Assembly (NCBI GenBank): GCA_022661535.1
Contig: JAKULF010000012.1
Coordinates: forward strand, 124,001 to 188,000
Reading direction: 5' to 3'
DNA: 64,000 nt
Origin: Eutypa lata
Taxonomy: Eukaryota > Ascomycota > Sordariomycetes > Xylariales > Diatrypaceae
In this document: piece by piece, positions 25,000 to 40,100 of the stretch
Numbering within the stretch: the stretch's first letter is position 1
Layout: each line of letters begins with the position of its first letter
The notes under the pieces: model-generated
What the model was told of the DNA's origin: nothing
Databases searched by the model: none
The model's input: only the letters and a program-made list of their open reading frames with translations
Translations under genes and position numbers: made by a program

Positions 25000-25755
25000 A
25001 TGTGAGTTTTCATGATCCTTTTCCTAGTGACCACAGGCACTATTGACTGACGGAACCAGGGAGGTACTTCTGGGCATCACCGGCAAGGACTTCACATTAG
25101 TGGCAGCTTCCAAAGCTGCCATGCGAGGTGTCACCATCCTGAAAGCCGCCGATGACAAGACACGACAGCTCAACAAGCACACCCTCATGGCTTTCTCTGG
25201 AGAGGCTGGAGATACCAGTACGTTTGCACACACTTTCTTCTCCCCGCTTCCTGGGCATTAGGTCATGTCTCTCTCTCTCTCTCGCTAACAGCAATTGCCA
25301 TAGTACAATTCACGGAATACATCCAAGCAAACGCCCAGCTCTACTCGATGCGCAACGAGACGGATCTCTCACCGACTGCCCTTGCATACTACGTACGAGG
25401 CGAACTGGCATCAAGCCTGCGGTCACGGAAGCCCTACCACGTCAACCTTCTGCTTGGAGGTGTCGACCCCATCACTCACAAGCCTAGCTTGTTCTGGCTG
25501 GACTACCTGGCGTCGTTGGCCCCGGTCCCTTACGCTGCTCATGGTTATGCGCAATACTACTGCCTCTCTATCCTAGACAAGCACCACCACCCTGACATCA
25601 CGCTCCATCAAGGCATCAAGATCTTGGAGCTCTGCACGGACGAACTGAAGAGAAGAATGCCCATCGATTTCAAGGGCATGACAGTCAAGGCGGTTACTAA
25701 GGATGGCGTTGTGGATATTGAGTTCAACGACGACAAGGTGGTCAAGAGTGCTTGA
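25000..25755 (+). CDS. PRE1: Proteasome subunit beta type-2 (beta-4)
   Basis: Non-catalytic beta-4 subunit of the 20S proteasome core. Three coding segments (25000-25001, 25060-25217, 25304-25755) give 203 aa. The start codon is split: AT at 25000-25001, donor GTGAGT, and the G at 25060 after a CAG acceptor, giving MEVLLGITGKDF, the conserved family N-terminus. Read unspliced, the ATG is followed at once by TGA, so splicing is needed. Family stretches include KHTLMAFSGEAGDT, SYRKPY-like SRKPYHVNLLLGG and APVPYAAHGYAQYYCLSILD. As in other beta-4 subunits there is no propeptide or catalytic Thr1. Intron 2 has two in-frame acceptors 12 nt apart (exon from 25292 or 25304); the latter matches family length. 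Identity is very secure. Confidence 0.93.
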
Positions 25756-28423
25756 GGAATAGACGGCAGGGCTATGGTATATGGGCCGCTATGATTTTGT
25801 ACCATCAGATGATCTAGGTCATGAGATTGGGTATCCATACCCGCCATGACGAACAACCAGTACCACATCATTTCACGAGATCGTTCCTGTCGATCCAAAG
25901 CTATCATGGTTTATGCAACTCTTGTTGCTGATGTACGGTGCCTCTGCTTCTCGAGGAAGTCGCTTCTAGGAGTAGACACAATCTCAAATGATTACGAGAC
26001 GGGCATGTGTCTATACATATGGATATGACATTGCGTAATGCAATAGTGTACTGTCAGCGTTGCGGCTCTAGTAGTTGGTTAAGTGACTATTCTGATTTCT
26101 TGGTATATGACACCCCTCTCGTGCACCACAGTGACAAGGTTAGTTATCGATAAAGCGGTGTAAAAACGTTGCCCAGGCCAATCTCCAACCTGAAGCCAAA
26201 TCAAGTCCAGATATAGGCGGTGAAAACCCCCCCGCCATTCTCGTTAGCTACGTGTATCTCAGAAAGCCCTTGTTTCTTCTCATTGTAAGGTAGTAACACT
26301 TATTGCAAACTTCCTGTAGGTAGTTAGTTGCCTGAAGCCTTTTATTTTAGGGCTATTAGGTTACATGTGTAAGTCTGGACTTTTATTGGGCCCTATCCAA
26401 CGCTGCAAATGGCGTCATGGCTTCCTCTACATATCTACTTTGCTTTACGAGTAATATGTACATGCAGTGTCATCTATAGAAATGTACATATTAGGCACGG
26501 ATGGGGTCTAGTTGTTAACACGTCGAGTAGTATGTAACTATCGCTGTTTCGTTTTCCTTCTCTCTAAAGCCATTTTAATCTAGAACTAGCTATGCTAATT
26601 AGCCCAGCGGCGAGCTGAGTGTAGAGCCCCTAGGTAAGTAAGTACCTAAGTTTTTGACGATTTGGACTTCATGTTTCGATACCACTGCACACTGCAGCTT
26701 CAACTATACATTTTGTCAGCATCTATTGGGAATTTAACTATGACATGGAACAATTGTCAGTGGTTCTACTGTTCCTACTTGCTTATCTTAAAGCTGCTGG
26801 CTGATTGCCAAACCATTCTTGGCCAATAGCCGTGGTATTTGCCACTCAAGATTCAGATAGCAGTTTAGGCATATGTTCCCGACTGGTGATATCTATTAGG
26901 CAGGTTCAAGCCTAGTACATTTATCAGGCCCGACAGGTAGGTAGGTATGTAGTAAGTATGCTAATATTGACTCGTCCACTTGCCTTGGAGACTGGATGAC
27001 TCGATGTCAAATTATTAGGACTAATCATGGAACTACGTAGCTAGCTATAGTGAATACTGGTATTGTCGTTACTTACCACATACCTAAGTGCATATGCATA
27101 GTAGGTACCATGGGGTTTGAATCTGGATAAGATACTTCCTACAACGTCAATATAAGTATGTAAGGTAGCCATGAAAGCCTATCTTTAAATATTATTTCCA
27201 AACTACAGACTACCAACCTACCTCACCACATCAAACTGCAGGTACCTACCTACCTAGGTATTACTGAAACCGTGACTGTTTGTTGCCGGTAAGAGAGGTC
27301 AGACCCTGATTTTTTATTTTTACCTGATAAGGTAGTGTCTATACTGTATGTATGCACTTTTAGTTAGAGGCAGGCTCTGCTGGTCTTGGCTGGGCAGCAG
27401 GGCAGGTACATGTCCTATCCCCTAAGGTCACCGCTGGATACATGTAGTTATGCCTTGATCGTGGTCGATTTGTTTGTTACCTACCTACATACCTATATGC
27501 ATGTGTAGTATTAACCCAATTGTATTCTGTACCTAACATACTTATATTGTGTTTCTCGTCTCCTTGGCAATATTTATCTCTTTAGCATTTGCTGTTAAAG
27601 AGAAGTTGGGGATGAAAAGGATATGTACATACAAACAAACAAGCACACCTGCATATACATAGTTATTACGCAGAAGTACGAAGTACCTATCTAGGTACTT
27701 GGTTAGCCTTGTTCAGCACCTTACTGATACCCCTTCCAGTTGACCCACAATTATCTACCACTAATCGTTAGAAGACACAGAAGGTTGAGGTCAGGAAAAC
27801 AGAACCCTGGCAACCCCAGGGCCCTAAAACTAAATCTTTTCGCCTCCCAGCAAAAATCAACCATCACTTTAAATCTCCCCTCCCTCCCCCCTACCTACCT
27901 ACCTGCCCTACCTACCTACCCTTGAGAACTTTTTCCTCCCACTTGACATCAATCACTTATAGTTGTCCTGAGAGAGTTGTCTTCTCTTTCCTTTTGAAAA
28001 GATTTGGTTTTTCATTTCCTTCTTTTCTAGAGGAATCTTGAAGGCGTTTTAGACTTTTAAGAGGTGATAAAAAAGGGAAAGTGTGTGTGCACGGCTTGTG
28101 ATCTACATCATACTCCGACTATCACCAACGAATAACATCTCTATCTACCCTAATAATATCTGACCGAGAGAGAAAAACGCAGTCACTTTCTGTTTTTTCC
28201 TGCCTCTTTCTTTCCCTTCTTGATCTATCAGATCTTAACACTTATCCATCAGCAACTTCCCGTCCGGAACAGTAATATCATTACATCTCGACGGTTCCTT
28301 TCTTATCTTGGGAGCCTTCATAGATTTAATCTTATCTGTCCCTCATCCCAATTTTCCCTCTGCTTGCAGAAGATTTTCTTCACTTCTTCTTCCCTGCAGA
28401 GACAACACGTGGTTGAGTTCCGT
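25756..28423. other. Intergenic, DED1 upstream region
   Basis: No gene found in about 2.7 kb. It is rich in TACCTA/TAGGTA motifs (for example 26,936-26,950, 27,241-27,260 and 27,888-27,920). From about 27,830 to the DED1 start the plus strand becomes pyrimidine-rich, typical of a strong fungal promoter and a long 5' leader. Confidence 0.55.
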
Positions 28424-28489
28424 ATGAAAGAAAATATTTTCTCTTCCTCCCGCCATACCAAACGTTCAACATCCCATACCGGATATTGA
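28424..28489 (+). CDS. Short upstream ORF in the DED1 leader
   Basis: ATG at 28424 opens a 21-codon frame (MKENIFSSSRHTKRSTSHTG in part) closed by TGA at 28487-28489, 59 nt before the DED1 start. It lies in the pyrimidine-rich leader, so it would act as a uORF if transcription begins upstream of it. The transcript start is not known, so translation is an inference. Confidence 0.3.
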   Translation: MKENIFSSSRHTKRSTSHTGY

Positions 28490-28548
28490 TCTATTCTACT
28501 CGACAACACCATCCCGTCAATCCAATTCTCCCTTGATCACTTCTCAAC

Positions 28549-30754
<2,206 letters not shown>

Positions 30755-32818
30755 ACTTTGCCTCCACTACGAAGCCCCGATTTGCCTTGTGTTCGCCTCA
30801 GGTATCATGGGCTAAGTGCAGTGGTCTAGGCTCTCCTATACCACGTACATGCATAACATCGAGGCTACATTTCCTACTTTTTCCGGTTTTGTTTTTGTGT
30901 TTTATTTGCGAAGAATTTTTCGGCATTTCTTCGACACTTCCCGGCATACTTCCTTCTACGGCAGATATGACTTCTGGCCCTCGAGTCAGGATCGGCAGGT
31001 TCGAGTCCTCGGGCGTAGGACTCTAGCATATGATAGACGGCATTTGTCTTTGTTTCGGCTGCAGCCCTCCTCCACGCTTGATACCCATAGATGATCGCAG
31101 GAGGCCCTGATGCGGGCAGCTTTATGAGACGCTTCGAGGCTAAATATTTGCCTCGATGAAGATACCTTAGAGAGACATTCATCGAATAGAAGTTGGTTGG
31201 TCCAGGTGGACCCCCCGACTCCTTTTTTTATTTTACGACGATGACGGTCTCGGCTTCGATACACCTGCTTTTGCCCTTTGGAACGGGGCATGAAGCCTTT
31301 CTGCGGTTACATAGGAAGGGGCGAAAGGACATGTATTCGCCCAGCCGCGGTTTTGTTGATGGCATGGCATATTCATAGACAAAAGTGGAATTCTCGGTTC
31401 TCTGATTGGTAAGGCTCTTTAAAAAAGAAAAAGGGGCTTCACCACGGCAAGGGGGGCTCTTATCATAGAGGGCAATGAAGATAGAATGGTAATCTCGGAC
31501 GCTTGACGACAGGACGAAGGGCATCTTGGCGAGCAGGCATAGGCATAGGCATAGTGCATTTGTGCATGGGCATAGGCTCATTGCCTCTGTGCAAGGCAGA
31601 GAGGATTCAGTCTGCTTTGATGTGCACTTTCATGGTTTTGGCATGTGGAAAAGTTTAGACATTCATCTGACTGGGCAAAATACAGGCAGAGTGGATGTAG
31701 TGCTTTTGCAAGATAGCGGCCGAGACATTTTCGAGGCCTTTCAGCTCTCTATGCTGTGGTGGATACAGCATCTGCGGTGGACTGAGAACTCCCAATAAAA
31801 AAAGAGTTTCATGTTCTTTATTTCGAACAGAGCAATTTCTACTCTGATACGTTCGTCTTCCTCTAAACTGTGAAGTTGTAATACCACAACATTTAAATTT
31901 GGGCAAGCTGCCTTGAACTTGGTTCATTTTGATACCCGTACGTTACAATTAATGTTGTACATGGTAAGTTAGCAACAACCTAGTTAGACAATTACATAGT
32001 GAAGTAGGCATAGGCATGATATTTCTGTGAGAAACAACTAGTTATGGTATCAACTGGTAAATTCCTTGTTATATTGTTTGTTCTATTGACTATTCGTACT
32101 GGGCTGCGAGTTTTGATCTGAGCCCTTACAAGTTTGTCGAAGTTTCATTTGGATACACTGTTAGGTGAATTGCATCATTAACACGATATTACTACTATTA
32201 GCTAACTATAATTACTTATCTAATTTAAAAGAAAACCTTGATAAAGAATGTGGATTGATGAGGCATGTACATACATCATTAGGTACGTATGTATGTAGGT
32301 ACCCAGTTAAGTAGGTACATACACCTGCAGACTTAGAAGCAACCAACCTTACGCGACCGACCGTGCCATCATCAATTCCTGGACTCTCAATTCCTTCCTA
32401 TTCTTCACTACGTATGCATCTATTCACGCATCCTCCTACCTACCTATGCTTTAGGTATTGGAACAAACTTACCTACATGCAGGCCTTGGCGTCTACATTT
32501 TAATAATATCCCTTAGGTACCTGTTTTCAGGTACCGTCATTGTCTGCTAGGTAATCATAATCTACCCTTAATCAAAATGACAAGCAACTAGACTTGTTCA
32601 TAACTGGAGATACCCTCAGTGTTTCTAGCACTTTCACTTTCATACATCTACATTTCTTTCCTTCTACAACTAGGCGCCCACCAAATCGCTATTACCCACG
32701 ATACAGCTTATTACTTCTATTCATCTACAAAGTTGCGCCAGGGAGCTCTTCGAGGCTGATATCTATCACTTGAGTAGTCATCAATTTACCACGTCAAGTT
32801 AGCCCAAAAACATCCATC
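30755..32818. other. Intergenic, DED1 3' side and IES1 promoter
   Basis: No gene found. The open frames in 30,770-31,930 on both strands show no family resemblance and probably lie over the DED1 3' UTR. TAGGTA motifs cluster at 32,280-32,340 and 32,438-32,540, in the IES1 promoter. Confidence 0.55.
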
Positions 32819-34911
32819 ATGACATCAAGAGAAGAGTCTCCCGAGGGTAGCCCATCCTCGCGGGCATCTAGTGAAGCCCCAAGAGATGGTACACCCAACG
32901 AAAACTTCGAGTCGAGCATGATGGAACCTGGATCTGGACATGGCGTTAAGCGAGGAAAGTCCAAGGCTGGTGGCTCTGCTACCGGTACAACAGGCACAGG
33001 TGGAGGTCCTTTCTCATCAGTGGGGAAAATAAGACATCTCAAGAAAGAGGACGGCGAACCTCTATGGCGACGAGACATTCAGTACGATTTCCTCAGAGCT
33101 GTCTTCGACGACGATTACAAGGTCTTCACCAATAACTACGAGAAGGGCCAAGGTCAGAAGCAGAATTTCGCCGATTTGTACATCGACACCATGGCTAGAA
33201 GCAGCAAGACCAGCAAAGTTCTTCGCGACAAACTGCTTAGTGATCGAGAAGCCGCCAAGGGCATGGCTATGGTCTGTCTGCTAGTCAATGTTGGCCGAAT
33301 GAACACTACACTTAACTGTAAAGTCTCCCCGTTTCCTATCTCCCCCTGTCGCCGTGTTCTTTTCAGTTCTGCAAACTAACAATATCCACTTGTCCAGTCT
33401 TCCCCGAAATGCGAGCCCAGCTTCGCACGTATCACGCTATTCCATCCCTACAAGCCCACCAAGATGCTACGGCCTACAAGCAGCTACAGGATGCTCCAAG
33501 ACTGAAGTCCATCCTCAAGGGCGCCGCCGAGGACCTACCCGAACCCCGCGACCTGGCTGAGTTCAAGGCGAAAGACCCGCCAAGGACGAACCCGGTCAAT
33601 CTCATATTTCTATTGTGCCAACAGGCATCTCATGTTGCCGAACTGCATTTCCCTGCCGGAATGGAATTCCACGACCTAGTGATGAAAACCAAATACACCA
33701 GTCACTCGAGGGCCAAGGCTTTTCTATGGTTAATGTGGTTCTATCTGGAGTCCGACTTCACCGAAGAAGGCTGCGAAGAAAACCCGTTTGGCGCTGGTGT
33801 CGATTATGGCACTGACGTAGCAAACCAAGGCGTCCCGAAACTCATTGAGATGACGGCTGAAGAGGAAGCCTCCGAGAATATCGATCCCGGAGAGGAGCTC
33901 GATTTCGGCCGCGAGAAACAAAGCCACCGGGCTAAGATCATTGCCGCCGACCAGGCCTATATGGCCGATCATCAGACTAAGCGGGGCTCGAGGGGCAGAC
34001 TGTTGGCCGAAGAAGGACCAACAGCCGCCATCCTTCCTCGGATACGACCTTCGAAACATGAATCTGACCTAGATAGTACTCGATCTACGCCACCCCCAAA
34101 GGCGCTAGCTCGTCTCGGCGCCAATAGCACCGGGCGTCGCGGTACTGGTAACCTGAAGTACCAAATTTTCGAGGGTTCTTCTCCCGCAGGGGCCAGCCCT
34201 CACGTAGTTGATGGCATCGTCCCGCGCAAGCCTCGTCCTCCTACGGCGCATCAGTTAGCTGTAGAGCGAAATCGCAACCAGCGTGTCGAGTATATCCTTG
34301 ACCGTGGCCTGCGTAGGGACCAGCATAAGGCTCGGAGGATTCGTCGCCAGGAAGGCATAGTTATGCGCGCAAAACGTCGCCTCGATGCAATGACTGATCC
34401 ATTTGCGGATAGCGATGACGAGGAGTATAGGATGTTCGCATCAGACAAAGGACATGCAGCCTTTAAAGATAGAGGTTTTGGTGGGCTTTGCCAACTCAAC
34501 GCAGAGGATGATGACTTTGGCGAGGAGTTCACCTCGTATGCGGCGTCTCTGAGAAGAGCCAACCGCCGACTCAGACGGTGGATCGGCCGGCCAGACACGG
34601 ACGTTGTAGCCCCTTTCAAGAAAAACTTGGTCGATCGACTATCAGACGATGCAACTCCGGAACGCCAGACCCGTCTAGATGGCAAGGGTGGTGCGGAAAG
34701 AAGAGGAGGGGCCAAGTCGAGATTAAACAGGAACGCTAATGGCGATATACCCATGGAAGATGCAGATGATCTCGATGATATTTCCAAAGAGCTCCTGGGC
34801 ATCGCTAGCGGAGGTGAGGAAGGTGAAGAAGGGGGTGAGGAGGAAGAGCTGGACGACGTCGACAAGACGCTTCTGGGTCTTGACGATGCCTCAGATGTGA
34901 GTGATGATTAG
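32819..34911 (+). CDS. IES1: INO80 chromatin-remodelling complex subunit Ies1
   Basis: Two exons, 32819-33317 and 33398-34911, give 670 aa. I recognise the fungal 'Ino eighty subunit 1' family by the conserved block starting at about residue 74 (KIRHLKKEDGEPLWRRDIQY) and running through FADLYIDTMARSSKTSK, MAMVCLLVNVGRMNTTLNFF, the span MRAQLRTYHAIPS to DAPRLKSILKGA, and SRAKAFLWLMWFYLESDF. The subunit is fungal-specific, nuclear, and part of the INO80 nucleosome remodeller. The N-terminus is Ser/Gly-rich and disordered. The central and C-terminal parts are basic (RRDQHKARRIRRQ) and then acidic (GGEEGEEGGEEEELDD). The intron splits a Phe codon between the two most conserved blocks. No enzymatic domain is seen. 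The name rests on recalled family similarity. Confidence 0.8.
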
Positions 34912-37181
34912 TGTTTGCGGGTGGGATCTGCTCGTGGTTGTGGACCGGGTTTCATAGGTTCACGGGTACCAGGATGGAAGCCGAATGCGAGGCGTTGGAG
35001 GGAATTGGAATTTCGCCTGCGATCTGGCTTTACAGGCTGTGTATTAATAACTAAAAGCACTGGTTCTTCTTTTCCTCACGAGGTGATGGGCCTGAAGGGA
35101 ATCGGGGTCTACGGAGGTACGATAAGGAGGCTGCTTGGCTGCTTTGCCTCAGAGAGAACCACGACGAGTTGGTGCGTCGTCCCTTGCACTACATAGATAT
35201 TCCAGTCTACGTGGAATGTAATTAATTACTACTAAACACCCCAAGCAACGGTATGGCGTGATAGCTAAGAGTAATGTATGACAGCCCTTCGCACGAAGCC
35301 GTAGCTTAAGTGATAGCTGCTTCTCTGGAAGTACAATCTAGTGAAATGAAAATTTGGCGACAATGACAGCGTTACATAATATCTACGTCCAGGGTCGACA
35401 CAGTTAATAGTTAGAACGACTCTGCTCCTCGCTACCCCGAACCACACAAACTACCCACGTTTTGGCAACTAGAATTTACCTAGCCTATGAAACTTGGATA
35501 TCGATGGAGGACAGGACATCTTACGCATATGAAAGGTTTGAGTCATACACTTTATTATGCTAGTGAGATCAAATAATGTTGAATAGCCTAGAACTTCCGG
35601 CTGTCGGTGTGACGGCTACCATTCAGACTTGAGGCCCTGCGCTGCCCTGCCATTCCCTCCTTCTCCCTCTCTCTCTTTCTTATAAATTTAACTACCTAGT
35701 TAGAGTGTTCCAAGTCCGAAGCTAGTCCGACCAGGCTGCCAGGTAGTTATTGAATACACGTATGATGAAGTTCCATGCAGAGATACAACGGGATTCGGAA
35801 TTCCCCTATGAACGAATCCCGTTGACTAGTTAGGTACCTAGGCAACACGACGGCGCGGAAATTTCACGTCTTCCGATGAGTGTTCTATTTAGTTTCGAAT
35901 AGGGAGGCGAGCCTGATTACCAATACCGTGCCGTAACCACCTTGTCAAGAACTATACTATAGCACAAAATATCCTTCATAGGCAGGCAGGCAGGCTAACG
36001 TAAGTTAGGTACCTATAGTTACGTACGTAACTATCTAGTATTAACTATCTAACTTTATCGCATTGGAAATTGGTCGATGATAATTTGACCCTAACTACCA
36101 GATTGATTATTAATAAACCACCGCCTATGTAGTTACCTCCGCACCGAGATCGAGGCGAGCACGTAAAGGTAGCTACTATTAGGTTAGGTCCACGGGTACT
36201 TATATCTCATACAATGTAATGGTTCAAGAAAAAGGTATTGCCTTGTCTAGCAAGCTAATACGGCAGGGGACGCCATGCTTGTTTTAGCACCGTAAATCCT
36301 TAGCCGGGTTGCGGGGCCGCCGCAACATCGAAGCATCATGTTGCGAGGTGAGAGAAACGAAGGAAAAGGGTATAGTACCCAACGTAGAGTAGGTAGGTAG
36401 GCATACTACATATAGTTGTGTACAACCACACGGAATACATCATCATTATAGTATCCTATAGCTTAGCCACATGCATGTATATCTTTTACATGTAAGCCTA
36501 ATAGGTTGGTAAGTTACATATATACCTACTTAATGTTGGCAGGTGGGATTGAGATTGCAAATATATAACTATATGATGTACCTACTTATCTTCAAGGTTG
36601 TAAATAACCGGGCCCGCTCATCGCATAGCATAGCATCCGATCCCATCCCATGCATACGAGGAGAAAAAAAAAGAACCTTGGGAGTATCCGATTTGCCGGC
36701 CACCGTCTGTCTGTGTCTATGTAACTAACTATCTGAAGAATTTGCTTTCCTACCGACTTTCTTGCAGACCCGGGATTACATCTCTCTCTCCTAGTTCCCC
36801 GCCACCTCCGGCTTACTTCTCATTCACCATACTTGGGCCTCACTCATACATATATAATAACATGGGCCCATCTACAAGTTGTCTTTACCGTCTAGTTGTA
36901 AACCTTCTTTGATGCTCTATGGCTTGACTTACCTACATGTAGGTAGACTATAATCAAGGTATACTGTATGCGTCATCGACACAAAGATAATTGTAACGAA
37001 CGGACTTTTGCTGCTTTCAAACAACGTTGTTTCGGTCCCGAAGACCCGCTTAACTCCGAGCCTAGCAAAACACCTCTTGGCACCACCCAGACCATACGTA
37101 CTTTAGAAGGTAATATATTCAAGTTAGGTACAGAGCGCCTGGTTTGACGGGATTGGCATTTTGAGAACTTCGTGTCAAGAT
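34912..37181. other. Intergenic, ABC transporter promoter
   Basis: No gene found in 2.3 kb. It is AT-rich, with TAGGTA motifs (for example 35,832-35,840 and 36,391-36,402) and no convincing coding frame. An in-frame TTG at 37161 precedes the transporter ATG but is not needed. Confidence 0.55.
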
Positions 37182-40100
37182 ATGGCCAACGATATCGTGG
37201 ACAAGGAAGAGAAAGCCGCAGATGGTCTTACCGAAGTCGACCCAACAGCGGACTCTCATCTGTCATCACCCATATCACACTATGATGACCCTGAGGATGA
37301 GATCAGGAGGCAGGAAGAGCCTGACGAGAAGCGCGCCGAGAGAGAAGAGTTGAAGCGCTCTCAGAGCTACGCAACCGATGCCAGTGCTCTCACCCGTACC
37401 ACCACAAGATTATCAACGGCGGCGCCGCTGCCACAAAAGCCCTGGTATAAGACGCCAAACCCATTGCGATGGGGTTCTATTCCACCAGTTCCCAAGGAAC
37501 GCGAGGTTTCGAGGGAACACGCCGCCGGCTTCTTTAGCCGTCTGACCTTCCAATGGATGGCACCTTTGATGAACGTGGGTAAACCCTTACCTGTGTATGA
37601 GTGATCACACTCTTGGCAATATCTGCTGACAAGAACTAGACCGGGTACAAGCGGTCATTGACAGAGAATGATATCTGGGCAGTGAACCCGGAGAGGTCGG
37701 CTGACAAGATGACAACCAGGACAAGAGCAGCATTTGAAAGACGGGTCCAAAACGGCGATAAATACCCCCTACTATGGGCCATCCACGAAAGCTTCTTCTT
37801 CGAGTTCTGGCTTGGAGGCTTTTGCTCGCTCTGCTCATCTATATTACAGGTCGTCTCTCCTTTCACCCTACGTTATCTCATCCAATTTGCTCAAGATGCA
37901 TGGAACGCCTCCCAGAGCGGGCAACCTCCACCAGCAATCGGACCTGGCGTAGGGCTGGCTTTCGGAGTGACCCTAATGCAGATCTTCCAGAGTTTGGGAA
38001 TTACTCACTTTATATACCGCGGCATGATGATTGGTGGTCAGACGCGGGCGGTTTTGATTAGCCTAGTCTTTGAGAAATCCCTTGTGCTCTCTGGGCGGGC
38101 TAAAGCCGGGGGTAAGGAAATCACGGGTGCCCCCGTTGAAGAAGAAAAAACCGAAGGAGAGAAGAAGAAAGAGAACAGTGATAAGGCTCATAAGTCTAAG
38201 AATGATACGAAGATGCCCGAGAAGGCCGGTGTTGTCGGTGACGGCACTGGATGGAGCAATGGCCGGATTGTCAATTTGATGAGCGTCGATACTTACCGTG
38301 TGGACCAAGCTTCGGCGTTGTTCCATATGCTCTGGACCTCACCACTCGTTTGCATCATCACTCTCGTGTTACTGATTGTCAATTTATCTTATAGTGCCCT
38401 TGCTGGGTTTGCACTCCTTGTCATTGGCGTGCCAGCACTCACTAGAGCCATTCGGCTTCTATTCCGGCGTCGAGCTCACATCAACAAAATCACGGATCAG
38501 CGCGTAGGCCTGACACAGGAGATTTTGCAGTCCATCAGATTTGTCAAGTATTTCGGATGGGAGAGCGCGTTCAAGAACCGCCTCGCGGATATTCGGAACC
38601 GTGAGATCCGAGGAATCCAAGTACTTCTGGCCATACGAAACGCTATCAATGCTGTTTCTATGTCTCTTCCGATCTATGCTTCGATGCTTTCGTTCATCAC
38701 CTATTCGCTCACGGACAACAGCCTAGCACCCGCACAAGTCTTCTCTTCTCTCGCTCTCTTTAACGGGTTGCGGATGCCGCTCAATTTGTTGCCGCTCGTC
38801 ATTGGTCAGGTGGTAGATGCCTGGCAATCACTCCAGCGTATACAGGAGTTTATGTTATCAGAAGAGCAAGACGAGCATGCCGAATTCCAACCAGAGACCA
38901 AGAATGCCGTTGAGATGAACGACGCTTGCTTCACATGGGAGAGGACACCGACCCAGGACTCGGCCGAGTCGGCAGCCGCCAAGGCAGGCAAGAAGAAAAC
39001 CGAAAAGACCTCGGACACTAAATCCGATGCAGCTGCTGGTTCTCCGGAAGAGAGCTCAGATGATACAGCGAGCACCCTAGTGGAAGAGCGCGAGCCCTTC
39101 AAGCTTCAAGACATAAATCTGGAAATTGGTCGAAACGAGCTCGTTGCCGTAATTGGCAGCGTCGGCAGTGGAAAGACGTCCCTGCTCGCCTCCCTCGCCG
39201 GCGATATGCGGAAGACATCGGGTCAAGTTGTGTTCGGAGCCTCGAAAGCTTTTTGCCCTCAATACGCATGGATTCAAAACGCCACGGTGAGACAGAACAT
39301 CTTGTTTGGTAAAGATATGGACCGTGGATGGTATAAGAAAGTTATACAAGCGTAAGTAGTTCCCAGTCGATAAAGCGAAGTGCAACGTGGGGCTAACAGA
39401 GCTGGAAATAGATGCGCATTGCAAGCGGATCTCGATATGCTACCCGATGGTGATGCCACTGAGATTGGCGAGAGAGGTATCACGATATCCGGAGGTCAAA
39501 AGCAGCGGTTGAACATCGCGAGAGCCATCTATTTCGACGCCGACATCGTGCTAATGGACGACCCGCTAAGCGCCGTAGATGCGCACGTAGGTCGGCATAT
39601 ATTTGATAATGCAATCACTGGGCTCCTAAAGGACAAGTGCCGGATTCTAGCGACCCATCAGCTGTGGGTTCTGAATCGTTGCGACCGAATCATCTGGATG
39701 GAGGGTGGCAAGATCCAGGCAATCGACACTTTTGATAATCTGATGGCCTATCACGCTGGATTCAAGCATCTTATGGAGACGACTGCGGTCGAGGAAGACA
39801 AGAAAAACGACGAGGCTGCTATCGACGACAAGCCGGCCGAGGGACAAAAAGACAAAAAGAAGAAGAAGCGAGGTCAGGGACTCATGCAAGCCGAGGAACG
39901 TGCCGTCGCCAGTGTCCCATGGTCTGTATATGGTGCCTATATTCACGCCTCGGGCACAATTCTGAACGCTCCAATGACCTTGTTCGTCCTAATTCTCTCT
40001 CAAGGCGCCAATATCGTGACAAGTCTCTGGCTCTCCTATTGGACGTCGAACTCCCTTGGTCTTTCGATGGGGGTCTATATCGGCGTGTATGCAGGTCTTG

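Noticed and set aside
30985..31025. tRNA-like T-arm sequence GGTTCGAGTCC
   Set aside because: The flanking bases pair for only about three positions, and no A-box, anticodon arm or acceptor stem is found upstream.
30874..31291. Basic minus-strand frames downstream of DED1
   Set aside because: They lie over the probable DED1 3' UTR, overlap each other in two frames and match no family.
37161..37181. Longer N-terminus for the ABC transporter and similar extensions for FAP7 (1968) and BIG1 (61293)
   Set aside because: These extensions begin with TTG or GTG. An ATG in good family register lies just downstream in each case.
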